The notes under the pieces are model-generated. The model was given only the letters and a program-made list of their open reading frames with translations. It was not told where the DNA came from and made no database searches. A stretch of 64,000 nucleotides of DNA from Rhodopseudomonas infernalis. GTDB lineage: Bacteria > Pseudomonadota > Alphaproteobacteria > Rhizobiales > Xanthobacteraceae. How positions within the stretch are numbered: the first letter of the stretch is position 1; each line of letters starts with the position of its first letter. Shown piece by piece: positions 8,245 to 16,086 of this stretch. Both the position numbers and the translations under genes were made by a program. The stretch is from positions 1-64,000 of the forward strand of contig NZ_JAJNAL010000006.1 of assembly GCF_022271405.1 (NCBI RefSeq). The letters run 5' to 3'.

Positions 8245-8748
8245 ATGAAACAATCCCGCCTGATGTCTCTCGTCGAGAGCTTCATCAACATCGCCGTCGG
8301 CTTCGGCATTTCGCTCGGCGCGCAGGTCGTGTTCCTGCCGATGCTCGGCGTCGTCGTCGACTTCCATCAGAACCTGATCTTCGCGCTGATCATGACGGTG
8401 ATCTCGATCGTCCGGAGCTACTTGCTGCGCCGGGTATTCGAGGCGTTCCGTATTCGGCGGCCGCTGTCGCCGTTCATGCAGGCCGTGATCGCCGAACGCT
8501 TTCGACAGATCGAGGCGGAGGGCTGGAGCGTCGAGCACGACGACGATCATCCGCGCGGCAAGCTTTCACAGGCCGGCGCCGTCTATCTGCTTGCCGCCGG
8601 CTCCTCGCCTCATCATGTGCCGCCGCTGTGGCCGTGGGCTGATGAGTGGTGGAAGCCAGTCGGGTTCCGGCGCGATCTGGTCAAGGGCGCTGCGCTCGCG
8701 ATCGCCGAAGGCGAGAAGTTCGATCGCGGCAAGACGAAATTCCGGTGA
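8245..8748 (+). CDS. Membrane protein (DUF7220-like) joined to a phage early domain
   Basis: This 167-residue protein starts MKQSRLMSLVES and has two membrane segments (about residues 13-37 and 41-57) followed by the basic RSYLLRRVFEAFR, the layout of the small DUF7220-like family. After residue 75 comes a second part: AERFRQIEAEGWSVEHDDDHPRG, an Ala-rich helix, then PPLWPWADEWWKP and RRDLVKGAALAIAE. That second unit is, as far as I recall, a stand-alone domain in many phage early regions, so this gene looks like a fusion. The second unit would face the cytoplasm. Function unknown; family names are from memory. The true start is ATG 8245, which lies four bases after the preceding stop. Confidence 0.7.
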   Translation: MKQSRLMSLVESFINIAVGFGISLGAQVVFLPMLGVVVDFHQNLIFALIMTVISIVRSYLLRRVFEAFRIRRPLSPFMQAVIAERFRQIEAEGWSVEHDDDHPRGKLSQAGAVYLLAAGSSPHHVPPLWPWADEWWKPVGFRRDLVKGAALAIAEGEKFDRGKTKFR

Positions 8749-8759
8749 GGGACTGAGCC

Positions 8760-9029
8760 ATGTCAGCACAGATGAAGCCTGCAGACGAGCCGGCGACGCG
8801 GTTCGCCAATGATCAGTTGAAGTCGATCGTCGAGCGTGTCGAGCGGCTCGAGGAAGACAAGAAGGGCATCGCGGACGACATCCGCGACGTCTACGTCGAG
8901 GCGAAGGGCAATGGCTACGACGTCAAGGCGCTTCGCACCATCGTCCGCCTGCGCAAGCAGGATGCCAATGAGCGCGCCGAGCAGGAGACGATCCTCGAGA
9001 CCTACATGCAAGCGCTGGGGATGCTGTGA
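8760..9029 (+). CDS. gapR: GapR-like nucleoid-associated protein (DUF2312), phage-encoded
   Basis: This 89-residue protein matches the GapR/DUF2312 family over almost its full length: [39 protein letters not shown], then [13 protein letters not shown] and a terminal YMQALG. GapR of Caulobacter is a coiled-coil protein that encircles overtwisted AT-rich DNA and assists topoisomerases ahead of replication forks. The coiled coil here is about residues 18-45. A phage copy inside the early operon suggests a role in phage replication or in redirecting host nucleoid proteins; this is inference. ATG 8760 is used; the end overlaps the next gene (TGATG). Confidence 0.88.
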   Translation: MSAQMKPADEPATRFANDQLKSIVERVERLEEDKKGIADDIRDVYVEAKGNGYDVKALRTIVRLRKQDANERAEQETILETYMQALGML

Positions 9030-9601
9030 TGGACATCGATCTGAAGAGGTTCTGTGCCTATCCGGGCATGCATGAGGTGCACCGGCGCTGGACGGAAACG
9101 CCGTTCTCTTGTGGCGCTTTCAGCTACGCAACTAACGGCCACATCATGGTGCGCGTGCCGCGGCGGGACGATGTGTCCGAAGTCCAGGTGCAGGGTAAGT
9201 GGGACGCGCCGCTGCGGTTAGAAGGCCGGGGTGCGCTGCGGTTCGTGCCGTTGCACTTCGATCTGCCGGAGGCTCCGGAGACGGGGCCATGCCTGCTCTG
9301 CGATGGCCGAGGACATCTGAGGGGGTGCCCGGAGTTCGCATGTGAGTTCTGCGGTGGTTGTGGTTGGATCGATCAGGAATCGCCGATCTCGACCGAGATC
9401 GGTGGCGGCTATTTCAGGCTGAGCTACGTGCGCCGGATCGCTGAACTTCCTGATGTTCGCGTCGCGATCCACGACATGGTGAACAACCTGTGCGGGCCGC
9501 TGCAGTTCAATTTCGACGGCGGCATCGGTGCGTTGATGCCTCTTACTGGCCCCTGCGCCGAGCATGTCGAGGTGTGCGGCCAAGCCGTAGGGGTGCTGTG
9601 A
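9029..9601 (+). CDS. Phage protein with cysteine-rich zinc-ribbon-like insert
   Basis: This protein has 190 residues. Near residue 90 it has CLLCDGRGH and CEFCGGCGW, two CxxCxGxG-like knuckles resembling the zinc-binding repeats of DnaJ. Flanking parts are beta-rich, with a central HIMVRVPRR and a C-terminal segment ending in a valine- and glycine-rich strand. It probably binds one zinc ion and may contact nucleic acid or protein, but no catalytic motif is seen. ATG 9029 overlaps the previous TGA; GTG 9026 is in frame but would leave less room for a ribosome site. It is coupled to the small membrane protein that follows. Confidence 0.65.
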   Translation: MDIDLKRFCAYPGMHEVHRRWTETPFSCGAFSYATNGHIMVRVPRRDDVSEVQVQGKWDAPLRLEGRGALRFVPLHFDLPEAPETGPCLLCDGRGHLRGCPEFACEFCGGCGWIDQESPISTEIGGGYFRLSYVRRIAELPDVRVAIHDMVNNLCGPLQFNFDGGIGALMPLTGPCAEHVEVCGQAVGVL

Positions 9602-9852
9602 TGCAACGAGAAATCCTGATCGTATTAGGCCCGACCGCAATGGCGTCGCTGCTGACCGGCACGGTACTGATCAGCCAGTGCATCGCTGCCGTCAACCGCA
9701 TGGGTGTCGGTGCGTTGAGCGAATTCAGTCTCAATCTGATCGTCGCGTTGGTGCTGATCAACCATGCCGTCAACGATGCGCGTAGCTGGTTTCCGGACGG
9801 CGTCTATCGGCGTCGGCTATTCTGGTGGAAGATGACCGGAGACCGTCAATGA
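9601..9852 (+). CDS. Small phage membrane protein
   Basis: This 83-residue protein has two predicted membrane helices, about residues 5-27 (ILIVLGPTAMASLLTGTVLI) and 42-60 (LNLIVALVLINHAV), then a basic tail ending in KMTGDRQ. ATG 9601 lies on the stop of the previous gene and its end overlaps the TSCPD gene. No family is recognised. Its place in the early operon argues against holin function; superinfection exclusion or membrane attachment of replication proteins are possible but unproven. Confidence 0.6.
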   Translation: MQREILIVLGPTAMASLLTGTVLISQCIAAVNRMGVGALSEFSLNLIVALVLINHAVNDARSWFPDGVYRRRLFWWKMTGDRQ

Positions 9853-10289
9853 TCTCCGGCTCCGCCAATTGGCGCATCCTCGCCCGGGTCCGCGCTGTGA
9901 TCTGGTATCTGCGCAATCCGCAGCCGGTGCGGCGCCGGCTGCCGGAGCGTCGGCACTCCGACACGTTCGATTTCGAGTTCGAAGGGCTGCGCGCGCCGAT
10001 CACCGTGACGGTCGGCTACTATCCGGACGGCGCCGTCGGCGATGTCTTCATCGACGCCGGCAAGGCGGGCGAACAGATCGCGGCGATCGCACGCGACAGT
10101 GCGATCATCCTCAGCCACGCGCTGCAATATGGCGCGCCGCTCGAGGTCGTCGCCCGGGCGCTGACCCGCGATGACCGCCATGCGGCGCAGACCATCGTGT
10201 GTGTGGCCGTCGATAAGCTGCTGCGCGCGCAAGGCGTCGTCATCGCGCCGCTTCCGGGGTTCGGCGAAGACGGGAGCATCGCATGCTGA
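9849..10289 (+). CDS. TSCPD-domain protein
   Basis: This 146-residue protein carries a TSCPD-like domain from about residue 33: RRLPERRHSDTFDFEF, then TVTVGYYPDGAVGDVFIDAGKAG and ALQYGAPLEVVARALTR. The domain is known from the C-terminal part of vitamin-B12-dependent ribonucleotide reductases and as free-standing phage proteins. The cysteines that give the domain its name are not obvious here, so it probably lacks metal binding. It may contact nucleotide metabolism enzymes, but this is inferred from the family only. It starts at ATG 9849, overlapping the membrane protein, and overlaps the next gene by seven bases. Confidence 0.72.
   Translation: MISGSANWRILARVRAVIWYLRNPQPVRRRLPERRHSDTFDFEFEGLRAPITVTVGYYPDGAVGDVFIDAGKAGEQIAAIARDSAIILSHALQYGAPLEVVARALTRDDRHAAQTIVCVAVDKLLRAQGVVIAPLPGFGEDGSIAC
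9861..9876. repeat. Dispersed palindrome, copy 3 (one mismatch)
   Basis: TCCGCCAATTGGCGCA differs from the 16-bp palindrome at one position. It sits at codons 5-10 of the TSCPD gene in another reading frame (reads SANWR), so the repeat is conserved as DNA, not as peptide. Confidence 0.75.
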
Positions 10290-10720
10290 CGAGCGGTTTG
10301 CTCGCGTTGCTGGCCGCGCCCGTCAATGCGCCGGGGCCGGCTGCCCGGCTCAACGCCGTCCTGTACACCACGGCGGAGGCGAAAGATCGCCCGTCGGTTG
10401 CGCATGATCTCAAACGGAGCGCGATCGACGACGAGCGCAGCCGGACGGAGGCGTTCAAGGCGGCCGAAGTGATCAACCGGCTGCTGACCGAACTACGCGA
10501 CTGCGAAAGCCCCTGGCGCGACGAAGTGGTGATCGGATGGCGCCCTGGCCGGCGCCCGAATGCCGAGCCTCTCCCCATCCTGCGGTTCCCGCCGCAGTGG
10601 CTGCGCCGCCTCGATCGCGCGGCCGCGACCGGCGCGTTCCGCCGTCTCACCGCCGAGCAGATCGTGACGAGGATCCTCACCGCGGATGATCCGGCGACCA
10701 AAGAGGAAGTCAGCGCATGA
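10283..10720 (+). CDS. Hypothetical phage protein
   Basis: This 145-residue protein begins with a hydrophobic Ala/Leu-rich stretch (residues 2-14) that could be a weak signal or just a helix. It continues with charged helices and a WRDEVVIGWRPGRRP segment near residue 75. The C-terminal half, FPPQWLRRLDRAAATGAF and TAEQIVTRILTADDP, looks like a small helical domain. I recognise no family. The coding frame is supported by codon use and by tight overlap with both neighbours: ATG 10283 is inside the end of the TSCPD gene and the stop overlaps the ASCH gene start. Confidence 0.6.
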   Translation: MLTSGLLALLAAPVNAPGPAARLNAVLYTTAEAKDRPSVAHDLKRSAIDDERSRTEAFKAAEVINRLLTELRDCESPWRDEVVIGWRPGRRPNAEPLPILRFPPQWLRRLDRAAATGAFRRLTAEQIVTRILTADDPATKEEVSA

Positions 10721-11130
10721 AGGCCTTGTCAGTCCGTCAGCCGTGGCCGTGGTGCATCTTCCACGTCGGCAAGGATATCGAAAACCGGAGCTGGCGGACA
10801 CGGTTTCGTGGCCGGCTGCTGATCCACGCGTCCAAGGGAATGACGCGGGATGAGTACGAGGACTGCCTTGCGACGGTGCACGCGCTCGGCATGACCGTGC
10901 CGTTCCCGGCCGGCCTTACGATGCCTGCGCCGGAAGAGCTGGAGCGTGGGGTGCTGCTCGGCACCGTCGAGGTCGTCGATTGCGTGAAGGCGTCGCTTTC
11001 GCTGTGGTTCTCCGGCCCGTACGGCTTCGTGCTACGCGACCCGCGCCTGTTCGATCGTCCGATCGCCTTCACCGGCGCGCGCGGACTGTTCGATGTGCCC
11101 GACGATTTGGTGCGTGAGGCGCTGGCATGA
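10717..11130 (+). CDS. ASCH-domain protein
   Basis: This 137-residue protein opens with MKALSVRQPWPWCIFHVGKDIENRSWRT in outline, the hallmark of ASCH domains (SVRQPWA, then GxKxxExRxW). GRLLIHASKG at about 30-39 and LGTVEVVDCV near 82-91 follow as in the family. ASCH domains resemble the PUA fold and bind RNA; some members act as RNA or nucleoside hydrolases. The phage role is unknown. It is coupled to the preceding hypothetical gene and to the nuclease-like gene by ATGA overlaps, consistent with one long early transcript. Confidence 0.85.
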   Translation: MKALSVRQPWPWCIFHVGKDIENRSWRTRFRGRLLIHASKGMTRDEYEDCLATVHALGMTVPFPAGLTMPAPEELERGVLLGTVEVVDCVKASLSLWFSGPYGFVLRDPRLFDRPIAFTGARGLFDVPDDLVREALA

Positions 11131-11498
11131 CGCCCGGGCGCATCATCGATCTTCTGCAGCGATATCGGCTGCCGCTGTCGGACGAAAAGCGGCTGCAGGA
11201 AGACATGCTCGGCGTGCTGACGGGCGATGGTTTGATCGCGCGCCGCGAGGTCCATCTCGGCGACGGCGATATCGTCGATTTCTTCGTGATCAGCCACGAC
11301 ATCCTGCCGCTGCGGGGCCTCGCGATCGAGGTGAAGATCAAGGGCAGTCGCCGGGCGATCTATCGACAGCTGGAGCGCTACTGCGCCCACGACGAGGTCG
11401 AGCAGATCATCCTCGCCACCAATGTGGCGATGACGCTGCCGGCGACGATCGGCGGCAAGCCCGCTTTCGTTGCCAATCTCGGAAGGGCCTGGCTATGA
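11127..11498 (+). CDS. PD-(D/E)XK-like nuclease domain protein
   Basis: This 123-residue protein has the layout of a compact restriction-endonuclease-like fold: an N-terminal helix with SDEKRLQEDM (Glu near 25), IVDFFVI with Asp near 50, and IEVKIKG with the Glu-x-Lys pair near 70, followed by a helix containing RQLERYC and a final strand. Asp and Glu-x-Lys spaced about 20 residues apart are typical of PD-(D/E)XK enzymes such as VRR-NUC-like proteins. It lies directly before an SNF2-type helicase with an ATGA overlap, so nuclease and helicase may work together on DNA. Substrate unknown. Confidence 0.68.
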   Translation: MTPGRIIDLLQRYRLPLSDEKRLQEDMLGVLTGDGLIARREVHLGDGDIVDFFVISHDILPLRGLAIEVKIKGSRRAIYRQLERYCAHDEVEQIILATNVAMTLPATIGGKPAFVANLGRAWL

Positions 11499-13225
11499 AC
11501 GCTGCCGCAGAGCAGAGCGACGATTTCCTTGCGGCGGTCTCGCGGCTCTCCTGGCGCGATGGCAGCGCAGATCGCAGCTTCGGCTCGCTGGCCTTCGCCG
11601 GCGGGCGCTGGGTGATCACCGACCTCGAGCCGCATGTCGCGATCCGCATGAAGCGCATCTTCCCGCGGCTCAATCCGACGCAGGTCGGCACCTTCAATTT
11701 CTCCGATAGCGACGAAAACCGCGCCGAGCTGGAATGGTTCATCGCGCGCTATCCGCTGCGGATCACGCCGGACGATCGCTTGCGGCTGTCCGAAGGACGG
11801 ATGCGCTTCGAAAGCCTGCGGGGCGAGCTGGAGCAGGTGCTGCACGGAGACTGGCAGCCGTCCGAGCGTCCGGCGCGCCTAAGGGACGGTGTCGTGTTGC
11901 GGCCGAACCAGGCGCGCGCCGTCGAGGTCGGCCGCAAGGTGAGCCGGCTGCTGATCGCCGACGATGTCGGCCTCGGCAAGACGCTGGCGGCGCTCGCGAC
12001 GGTGATGGACGATCGCTTCCTGCCCTGCGCGCTGATCGTGGAGCCTCACGTCGCTAATCAGTGGCTGGACGAGCAGATCTTCAAATACACGACGCTGAGC
12101 GGCCACATCATCGCCGGCACGAGCCCCTACGTGCTGCCACACCGGGACTGCTACATTTTCAAATATTCCAACTTCCATGGCTGGGTCGACGTCGCGAACA
12201 CCGGACGCTTCCGCTCGGTCGTGTTCGATGAGGTGCAGTCGCTTCGCCACGGACGGGGCACCAGCAAGGGCGCCGCCGCCGACGTGTTCGCCCGCAACGC
12301 CGTGCTGCGGCTCGGCCTGTCCGCCACGCCCGTGTTCAATTACGGCGGCGAAATGTTCAACATCTGCGACATCATCGATCCGGGTGTGCTCGGCACCCGT
12401 GAGGAGTTTGCGCAGGAGTGGTGCGAATACTCCGCTAACGATCGGAAGATGGTCGTCAAGGATCCGGACGCACTCGGCACCTATCTGCGCGAGATCAACT
12501 TCGTGCTGCGCGAGACGGGCGGCGGGCCGCCCCCGAACCGCATCATCCACGAGGTCGCCTACGATGAGGAGGCGGCCGCGGCCGACGAGGAGCTGGCGCG
12601 GGCGCTGGCGATCAAGGTGCTGTCGGGCTCGTTCACCGAGCGCGGGCAGGCGGCGCGCGAACTCGACATGATGGCACGCCACACGACCGGCGTGGCCAAG
12701 GCGCAGCAGGTCGCGGCGTTCTGCAGGATCCTGCTCGATGCCGGGACGCCGCTTATTCTCGGTGGCTGGCACCGCGACGTCTACGACATCTGGATGCGCG
12801 AACTCGCGCCCTACAAACCGATCCTCTACACCGGCAGCGAGACGGTCGCCGAAAAGGACGCCGGCAAAAAGGCGTTCATGGAAGGCCGCAGCGACATCAT
12901 CATCATGTCGCTGCGCTCCGGCGCGGGCCTCGACGGCCTGCAGCACCGCTGCAAGACCGTGGTTCACGGTGAACTCGACTGGTCGCCGAAGGTGCACGAG
13001 CAGCTGCGCGGCCGGTTGCGCCCGCACGCGCGGACAGATGCGATCGACGAATACTACGTAGTCGCCGACGGCGGCAGCGACCCGCTGATCGCCAACCTGC
13101 ACGGGCTCAAGGCGTCGCAGGCGTCCGGCATCCTCGATCCGGGGCGTGCCCTGCAGGCCGTCCAGACCGATGAATCGCGCCTGAAGATGCTGGCGCAGAT
13201 GTATCTCGATCGGGGGAAGGCATGA
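11495..13225 (+). CDS. Phage SNF2/DEAD-type helicase
   Basis: This protein has 576 residues. Motif I is DDVGLGKT (GLGKT at 159-163), motif II is FDEVQ (Asp245-Glu246), and motif III is LGLSATP. The second RecA-like lobe includes IIIMSLRSGAGLDGLQ and a final WSPKVHEQLRGRLRPHAR, the arginine-finger region of superfamily 2. The N-terminal 130 residues are an added domain of unknown role. Start ATG 11495 overlaps the nuclease stop; the longer open frame upstream (from 11093) is not the gene because it runs through the nuclease gene in another frame. Probable role: remodelling or unwinding DNA during phage replication or recombination. Confidence 0.88.
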   Translation: MNAAAEQSDDFLAAVSRLSWRDGSADRSFGSLAFAGGRWVITDLEPHVAIRMKRIFPRLNPTQVGTFNFSDSDENRAELEWFIARYPLRITPDDRLRLSEGRMRFESLRGELEQVLHGDWQPSERPARLRDGVVLRPNQARAVEVGRKVSRLLIADDVGLGKTLAALATVMDDRFLPCALIVEPHVANQWLDEQIFKYTTLSGHIIAGTSPYVLPHRDCYIFKYSNFHGWVDVANTGRFRSVVFDEVQSLRHGRGTSKGAAADVFARNAVLRLGLSATPVFNYGGEMFNICDIIDPGVLGTREEFAQEWCEYSANDRKMVVKDPDALGTYLREINFVLRETGGGPPPNRIIHEVAYDEEAAAADEELARALAIKVLSGSFTERGQAARELDMMARHTTGVAKAQQVAAFCRILLDAGTPLILGGWHRDVYDIWMRELAPYKPILYTGSETVAEKDAGKKAFMEGRSDIIIMSLRSGAGLDGLQHRCKTVVHGELDWSPKVHEQLRGRLRPHARTDAIDEYYVVADGGSDPLIANLHGLKASQASGILDPGRALQAVQTDESRLKMLAQMYLDRGKA

Positions 13226-13479
13226 CGAGGACGATAGATCAAGGAAACGTCGTTGATTTTCCACGCGCTCGCGTCGCCCGGCCTGTGGCGAGATTCGACG
13301 CAGACGTTGTCGGGGTCATCCATCGGCCGTCGATTGTCGTTACTGCGCCATCAGGGTTCGTCGCCGCGCCGCTGGTTGAGCTGCACGTGGAAGGTCACTG
13401 CGTCAATCTCACCGTCGAACAGGCCGATGCGTTGGCTCAGTTTCTCATCAGCGCCACTTTACAGGCGGGCACCAAATGA
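13222..13479 (+). CDS. Small hypothetical phage protein
   Basis: This 85-residue protein overlaps the helicase stop and the next small gene by ATGA. It has a basic, proline-containing start ([16 protein letters not shown]) and a C-terminal unit [22 protein letters not shown], in which a beta hairpin is followed by a helix. The pattern of strand, then [11 protein letters not shown], recalls small phage proteins that describe nothing beyond domain-of-unknown-function families. Conserved overlap supports it being real. No function is suggested. Confidence 0.58.
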   Translation: MTRTIDQGNVVDFPRARVARPVARFDADVVGVIHRPSIVVTAPSGFVAAPLVELHVEGHCVNLTVEQADALAQFLISATLQAGTK

Positions 13480-13691
13480 GCCTGCGCCGCCATCGCTGGG
13501 GCGAGCCTAAGCGCTTCCCGCCGTTCAAGACCGAGCGCGCGTGCCTCAACGGCTGCGGCATCGTGAAGGTCACGCGGCACGAGAGCGAAGGGCCGCGCGA
13601 CGTGCACTGGCAAGAGTTCTGGCGCGGCGGCGACAAGCTGCCGGCCGGCCCGACGCCGGCGTGCGAGGCGGTGCAGCCGCCGGTTTACTGA
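13476..13691 (+). CDS. Small basic hypothetical phage protein
   Basis: This 71-residue protein contains [21 protein letters not shown] and then VKVTRHES and WQEFWRGG. The paired CxxxC and histidines are compatible with a small zinc site, and the aromatic residues are unusual for such a short protein. It overlaps the preceding gene and ends the first block of coupled early genes; 57 bases separate it from the replication initiator, the first real break since the left edge. Function unknown. Confidence 0.55.
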   Translation: MSLRRHRWGEPKRFPPFKTERACLNGCGIVKVTRHESEGPRDVHWQEFWRGGDKLPAGPTPACEAVQPPVY

Positions 13692-13748
13692 GAGTTCTGT
13701 TGCGTCCCTGCGTTTCCTGAAAACACCTGACGAAGAGATCGACCTGCG

Positions 13749-15059
13749 ATGAGCTGGGAAGCTGTTACTTGGGCCAGCAAACAGAAGTTGAAGAAATCGT
13801 ACGAGCAGATCGTTCTGCTGGTGCTGGCCAACTGCGCCGACCCGAACGGAGAAGCGTTCGTCAAATGGCCGGGCCGCGATCATTGGTGGCACTATCTCAG
13901 CGACCGGACGCGGCTGCCGAAATCCAGCCTGTTTCGACACCTCAACACCCTGGTGGCGCTCGGCCTGTGCGACCGGGCGACGCTGGTGCTGGCGGACGGA
14001 GCGAAGCGGCCGACGGTGCGGCTCAATCTCGGCGCCAGTTTCGATATCGACTGCGAAGAGGATCGCGCGCGCTACGACGGCGTGTTCGCGCGCGCAGGCG
14101 ATGCGCAGTCTCTGGCGGAGACTGGCGATTTCCAGTCTCCCGTGGAGACTGGCGACGATGAAGAAAGCGAGCGCGTTCAAAACGATAGCAACATCAACGC
14201 CGTGGAAGCCGATAATTCGGCGCTGGCCGGCCAGTCTCCCGTGGGGACTGGAAATTCCGGCGCCATTCCCAGGCCTGGGACTGATCCATTCCCAGTCCTG
14301 AGACTGCAAAAGGATTCCTTACTGGATTCCAAGACTCCCCCCTTACCCCCCTCCGGGGGGGAGCGTGCGTCCGATCCGGAATGGGAAGAGTTCGTCGGTT
14401 CATGGGGTGAGCCGATCCCCAAGCTCGGTTTGTCGCGGTCCGTGTTCGATCGGGTCGAGACGGGAAGGCGATCAAAGCTGATAGCTGCTGCGAAGGGCTA
14501 CCGAACGTGGCTGTGCTCACATCCGCCGCAGAAGCGACCGACTGCCCAGAGCGCGCAATCGTTCATCCGCGATGAAGCCGGCTGGGATCAGTGGTTGCGC
14601 TACGTCCCGGCCGCGGACGGCAAGGTCCACTCGGCGACATCGACCTATCAGGTTGGTAGTCCGGAGGCGCGGGCGATCAACGCGATGTACGCCGTTGCGC
14701 GGGTGCGGCCCTTCGAAAGCGGCGGCCGGATCGTCTATCGCGGCGAGATGTCGGCGCGCGTCAAGGTGTTCGCCGATGCGCCGGAAAGCTCGGCCTGGCT
14801 GTGGATAGAAGACCGCAACCAGATTGGCGCCTGGGCGAACTTTCTGAAGGATCGGGTTCTCGGCAATCGGCCGCCGCTGATCGTTGCGCGCGGCGTCGGC
14901 GAGAACGAGCGCCGCGGCATCCGCGCGCCGTGGCCATGGCCGCCGAAGGCGGACGGTTCGATCGCCACCAGCGAGCGCGATCACGGGGCCGATCCGCCGC
15001 CGCCGGAGATGACGGCGGACGACGACGAAGCATTTGCGAGCGAAGGCGGGAGAGGGTGA
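13749..15059 (+). CDS. Phage replication initiator, winged-helix N-terminus
   Basis: This 436-residue protein starts MSWEAVTWASKQ and has an N-terminal winged-helix unit (residues about 15-95: YEQIVLLVLANCADPNG, then LPKSSLFRHLNTLVALGL), as in lambda O-like and many prophage replication proteins. Residues 118-190 are a low-complexity linker whose DNA carries at least five inverted repeats. The C-terminal half is a compact domain (about 215-400) without recognised enzyme motifs. The layout, binding domain plus in-gene repeats, fits an initiator that binds an origin inside its own gene, as lambda O does. It starts 57 bases after the previous gene and precedes the NusG-like gene by two bases. 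Confidence 0.75.
   Translation: MSWEAVTWASKQKLKKSYEQIVLLVLANCADPNGEAFVKWPGRDHWWHYLSDRTRLPKSSLFRHLNTLVALGLCDRATLVLADGAKRPTVRLNLGASFDIDCEEDRARYDGVFARAGDAQSLAETGDFQSPVETGDDEESERVQNDSNINAVEADNSALAGQSPVGTGNSGAIPRPGTDPFPVLRLQKDSLLDSKTPPLPPSGGERASDPEWEEFVGSWGEPIPKLGLSRSVFDRVETGRRSKLIAAAKGYRTWLCSHPPQKRPTAQSAQSFIRDEAGWDQWLRYVPAADGKVHSATSTYQVGSPEARAINAMYAVARVRPFESGGRIVYRGEMSARVKVFADAPESSAWLWIEDRNQIGAWANFLKDRVLGNRPPLIVARGVGENERRGIRAPWPWPPKADGSIATSERDHGADPPPPEMTADDDEAFASEGGRG
14106..14306. other. Candidate phage replication origin: inverted-repeat (iteron) cluster
   Basis: CAGTCTC-n5-GAGACTG lies at 14106-14124. CCAGTCTCC-CGT-GGAGACTGG lies at 14132-14152 and recurs at 14231-14251 with one change (GGGGACTGG). 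The palindrome TCCCAGGCCTGGGA is at 14267-14280 and CAGTC-n4-GACTG at 14293-14306. A less GC-rich stretch follows at 14306-14336. The position in the middle of the initiator gene mirrors lambda ori within gene O. Confidence 0.65.
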
Positions 15060-15061
15060 GG

Positions 15062-15697
15062 ATGACGATGATCGAAGCCAACAAATTCAAGATCGGGCAG
15101 TTCGTGGACTACGTCGCGATCGAAAAGCCGATCGACATCGCGCCGACGAGCGATTGCCGATGGTTGGTGCTGATGACCGAACCGAACCGGGTGTTCACCG
15201 TGACGGCAAACCTGACGCTGCGGAAGGTGGCGTTCTATGTGCCGACCGAGTTGCATGCGGCCAAGCTGCCGGCGCGCCAGCACCAGCAGGGCAAGGATCA
15301 TCCGGATGTGGTGAAGCCGATCTTCCCCGGTATTGTCTTTGTCCCTGAGCGTGAGGTCGCAGCCAAGGAAGGTCTGATCCGCTCGACCTACGGAGTGCTG
15401 ACGTCGCGGCCGTTCATGAGGTTTGGCGAGGAGGTCGCGATCGTCAGGCCCTCTGCTATGGCGATTATCCACGGCATCGAAGTGACCGAGCGCGAGGCGT
15501 ATCTGGAGAAAAAGGGGCGGCCCAATGTGCGTTTCGCCATCGGTGATCAGGTGCGTGCGGCTGTGGGCGAGCTGCTGGGCGGGCACAATGGCACCATCGA
15601 GGCGATTGACGACCATGGGCGAATCACGCTGTTGATGGACATCTTCAAGCGCAAGGTCCGCGTGCACCTGTCACAGGACCAAGTCGAGCCATTGTAG
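15062..15697 (+). CDS. NusG-like transcription (anti)termination protein
   Basis: This 211-residue protein resembles the NusG/RfaH architecture. It has an N-terminal mixed domain with CRWLVLMTEPNR (about 37-48), then AFYVPTELHA and FPGIVFV (about 100), and a C-terminal KOW-like barrel beginning FAIGDQVRAAVGELLGGHNG and ending in RKVRVHLSQDQVEPL. NusG proteins bind RNA polymerase and control pausing and termination. The gene is last in the early block, just before 390 bases with terminator-like hairpins and the late genes, so a role as processive antiterminator for late transcription is plausible, similar in logic but not in sequence to lambda Q. Start ATG 15062, two bases after the previous stop. 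Confidence 0.78.
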   Translation: MTMIEANKFKIGQFVDYVAIEKPIDIAPTSDCRWLVLMTEPNRVFTVTANLTLRKVAFYVPTELHAAKLPARQHQQGKDHPDVVKPIFPGIVFVPEREVAAKEGLIRSTYGVLTSRPFMRFGEEVAIVRPSAMAIIHGIEVTEREAYLEKKGRPNVRFAIGDQVRAAVGELLGGHNGTIEAIDDHGRITLLMDIFKRKVRVHLSQDQVEPL

Positions 15698-15899
15698 CGG
15701 ACCCTGCCGCTGGAGTGGCTGACGGTGGCAAGGCCAAGAGCCCCCGCCGCGCAGTTGCCCCCGCTGCTCGGGGCGCAACGAAAGCGAAGCTTTGCATTTT
15801 GTCAAATGCCCTGGCGGAAACGCTGGGGCGTTTTGCGTCATAGGGTGTGCGATGGCATTCGTCATCGCTGCCCTCCTTGGGCGTTTCCTCCCTAGACTT

Positions 15900-15935
15900 C
15901 GCCCGCTGCGTCGCGCCGATGCGGCGGGCGTTTTT
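15900..15935 (+). terminator. Rho-independent terminator after the early operon
   Basis: CGCCCGC (15900-15906) pairs with GCGGGCG (15924-15930), followed directly by TTTTT. It would end transcripts from the replication/NusG-like genes. Confidence 0.7.
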
Positions 15936-16032
15936 CATTCAGCTAAGGTCAGTGGCATCGCTTCCGGCCCGTCGTCCAGCCCGACGAACCGAGGCGTAAG
16001 CTGCGGTCCTCCCGCGAGGGCTCGATTGTGAA

Positions 16033-16063
16033 GGGCCGTCAGTCTCCTGCAGGCTGACGGCCC
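16033..16063 (+). promoter_or_regulatory. Perfect hairpin before the first late genes
   Basis: GGGCCGTCAG and CTGACGGCCC form a 10-bp stem around an 11-base loop that includes CCTGCAGG. No T-run follows, so it may be an RNA structure or a protein site, for example for antitermination, and not a simple terminator. Confidence 0.55.
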
Positions 16064-16086
16064 GCTGCGATTATTGGTGATCGACC

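Larger units (their letters stand above)
15698..16086. other. Early-late intergenic region with hairpins, no convincing gene
   Basis: These 389 bases separate early from late genes. They contain a small dyad GCATTT-TGTC-AAATGC (15794-15809), a rho-independent terminator (15900-15935) and a perfect 10-bp stem (16033-16063). A 79-codon open frame (15792-16031) crosses the terminator and lacks a ribosome site, so I do not call it. A late promoter is expected here but I cannot name one with confidence. Confidence 0.7.

Noticed and set aside
11093-11494. N-terminal extension of the SNF2 helicase
   Set aside because: Overlaps the nuclease gene in another frame; Arg-rich shadow; ATG 11495 overlaps the upstream stop as in the other genes.
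15792-16031. 79-codon open frame in the early-late gap
   Set aside because: Runs through the terminator at 15900-15935, no ribosome site, unbalanced composition.
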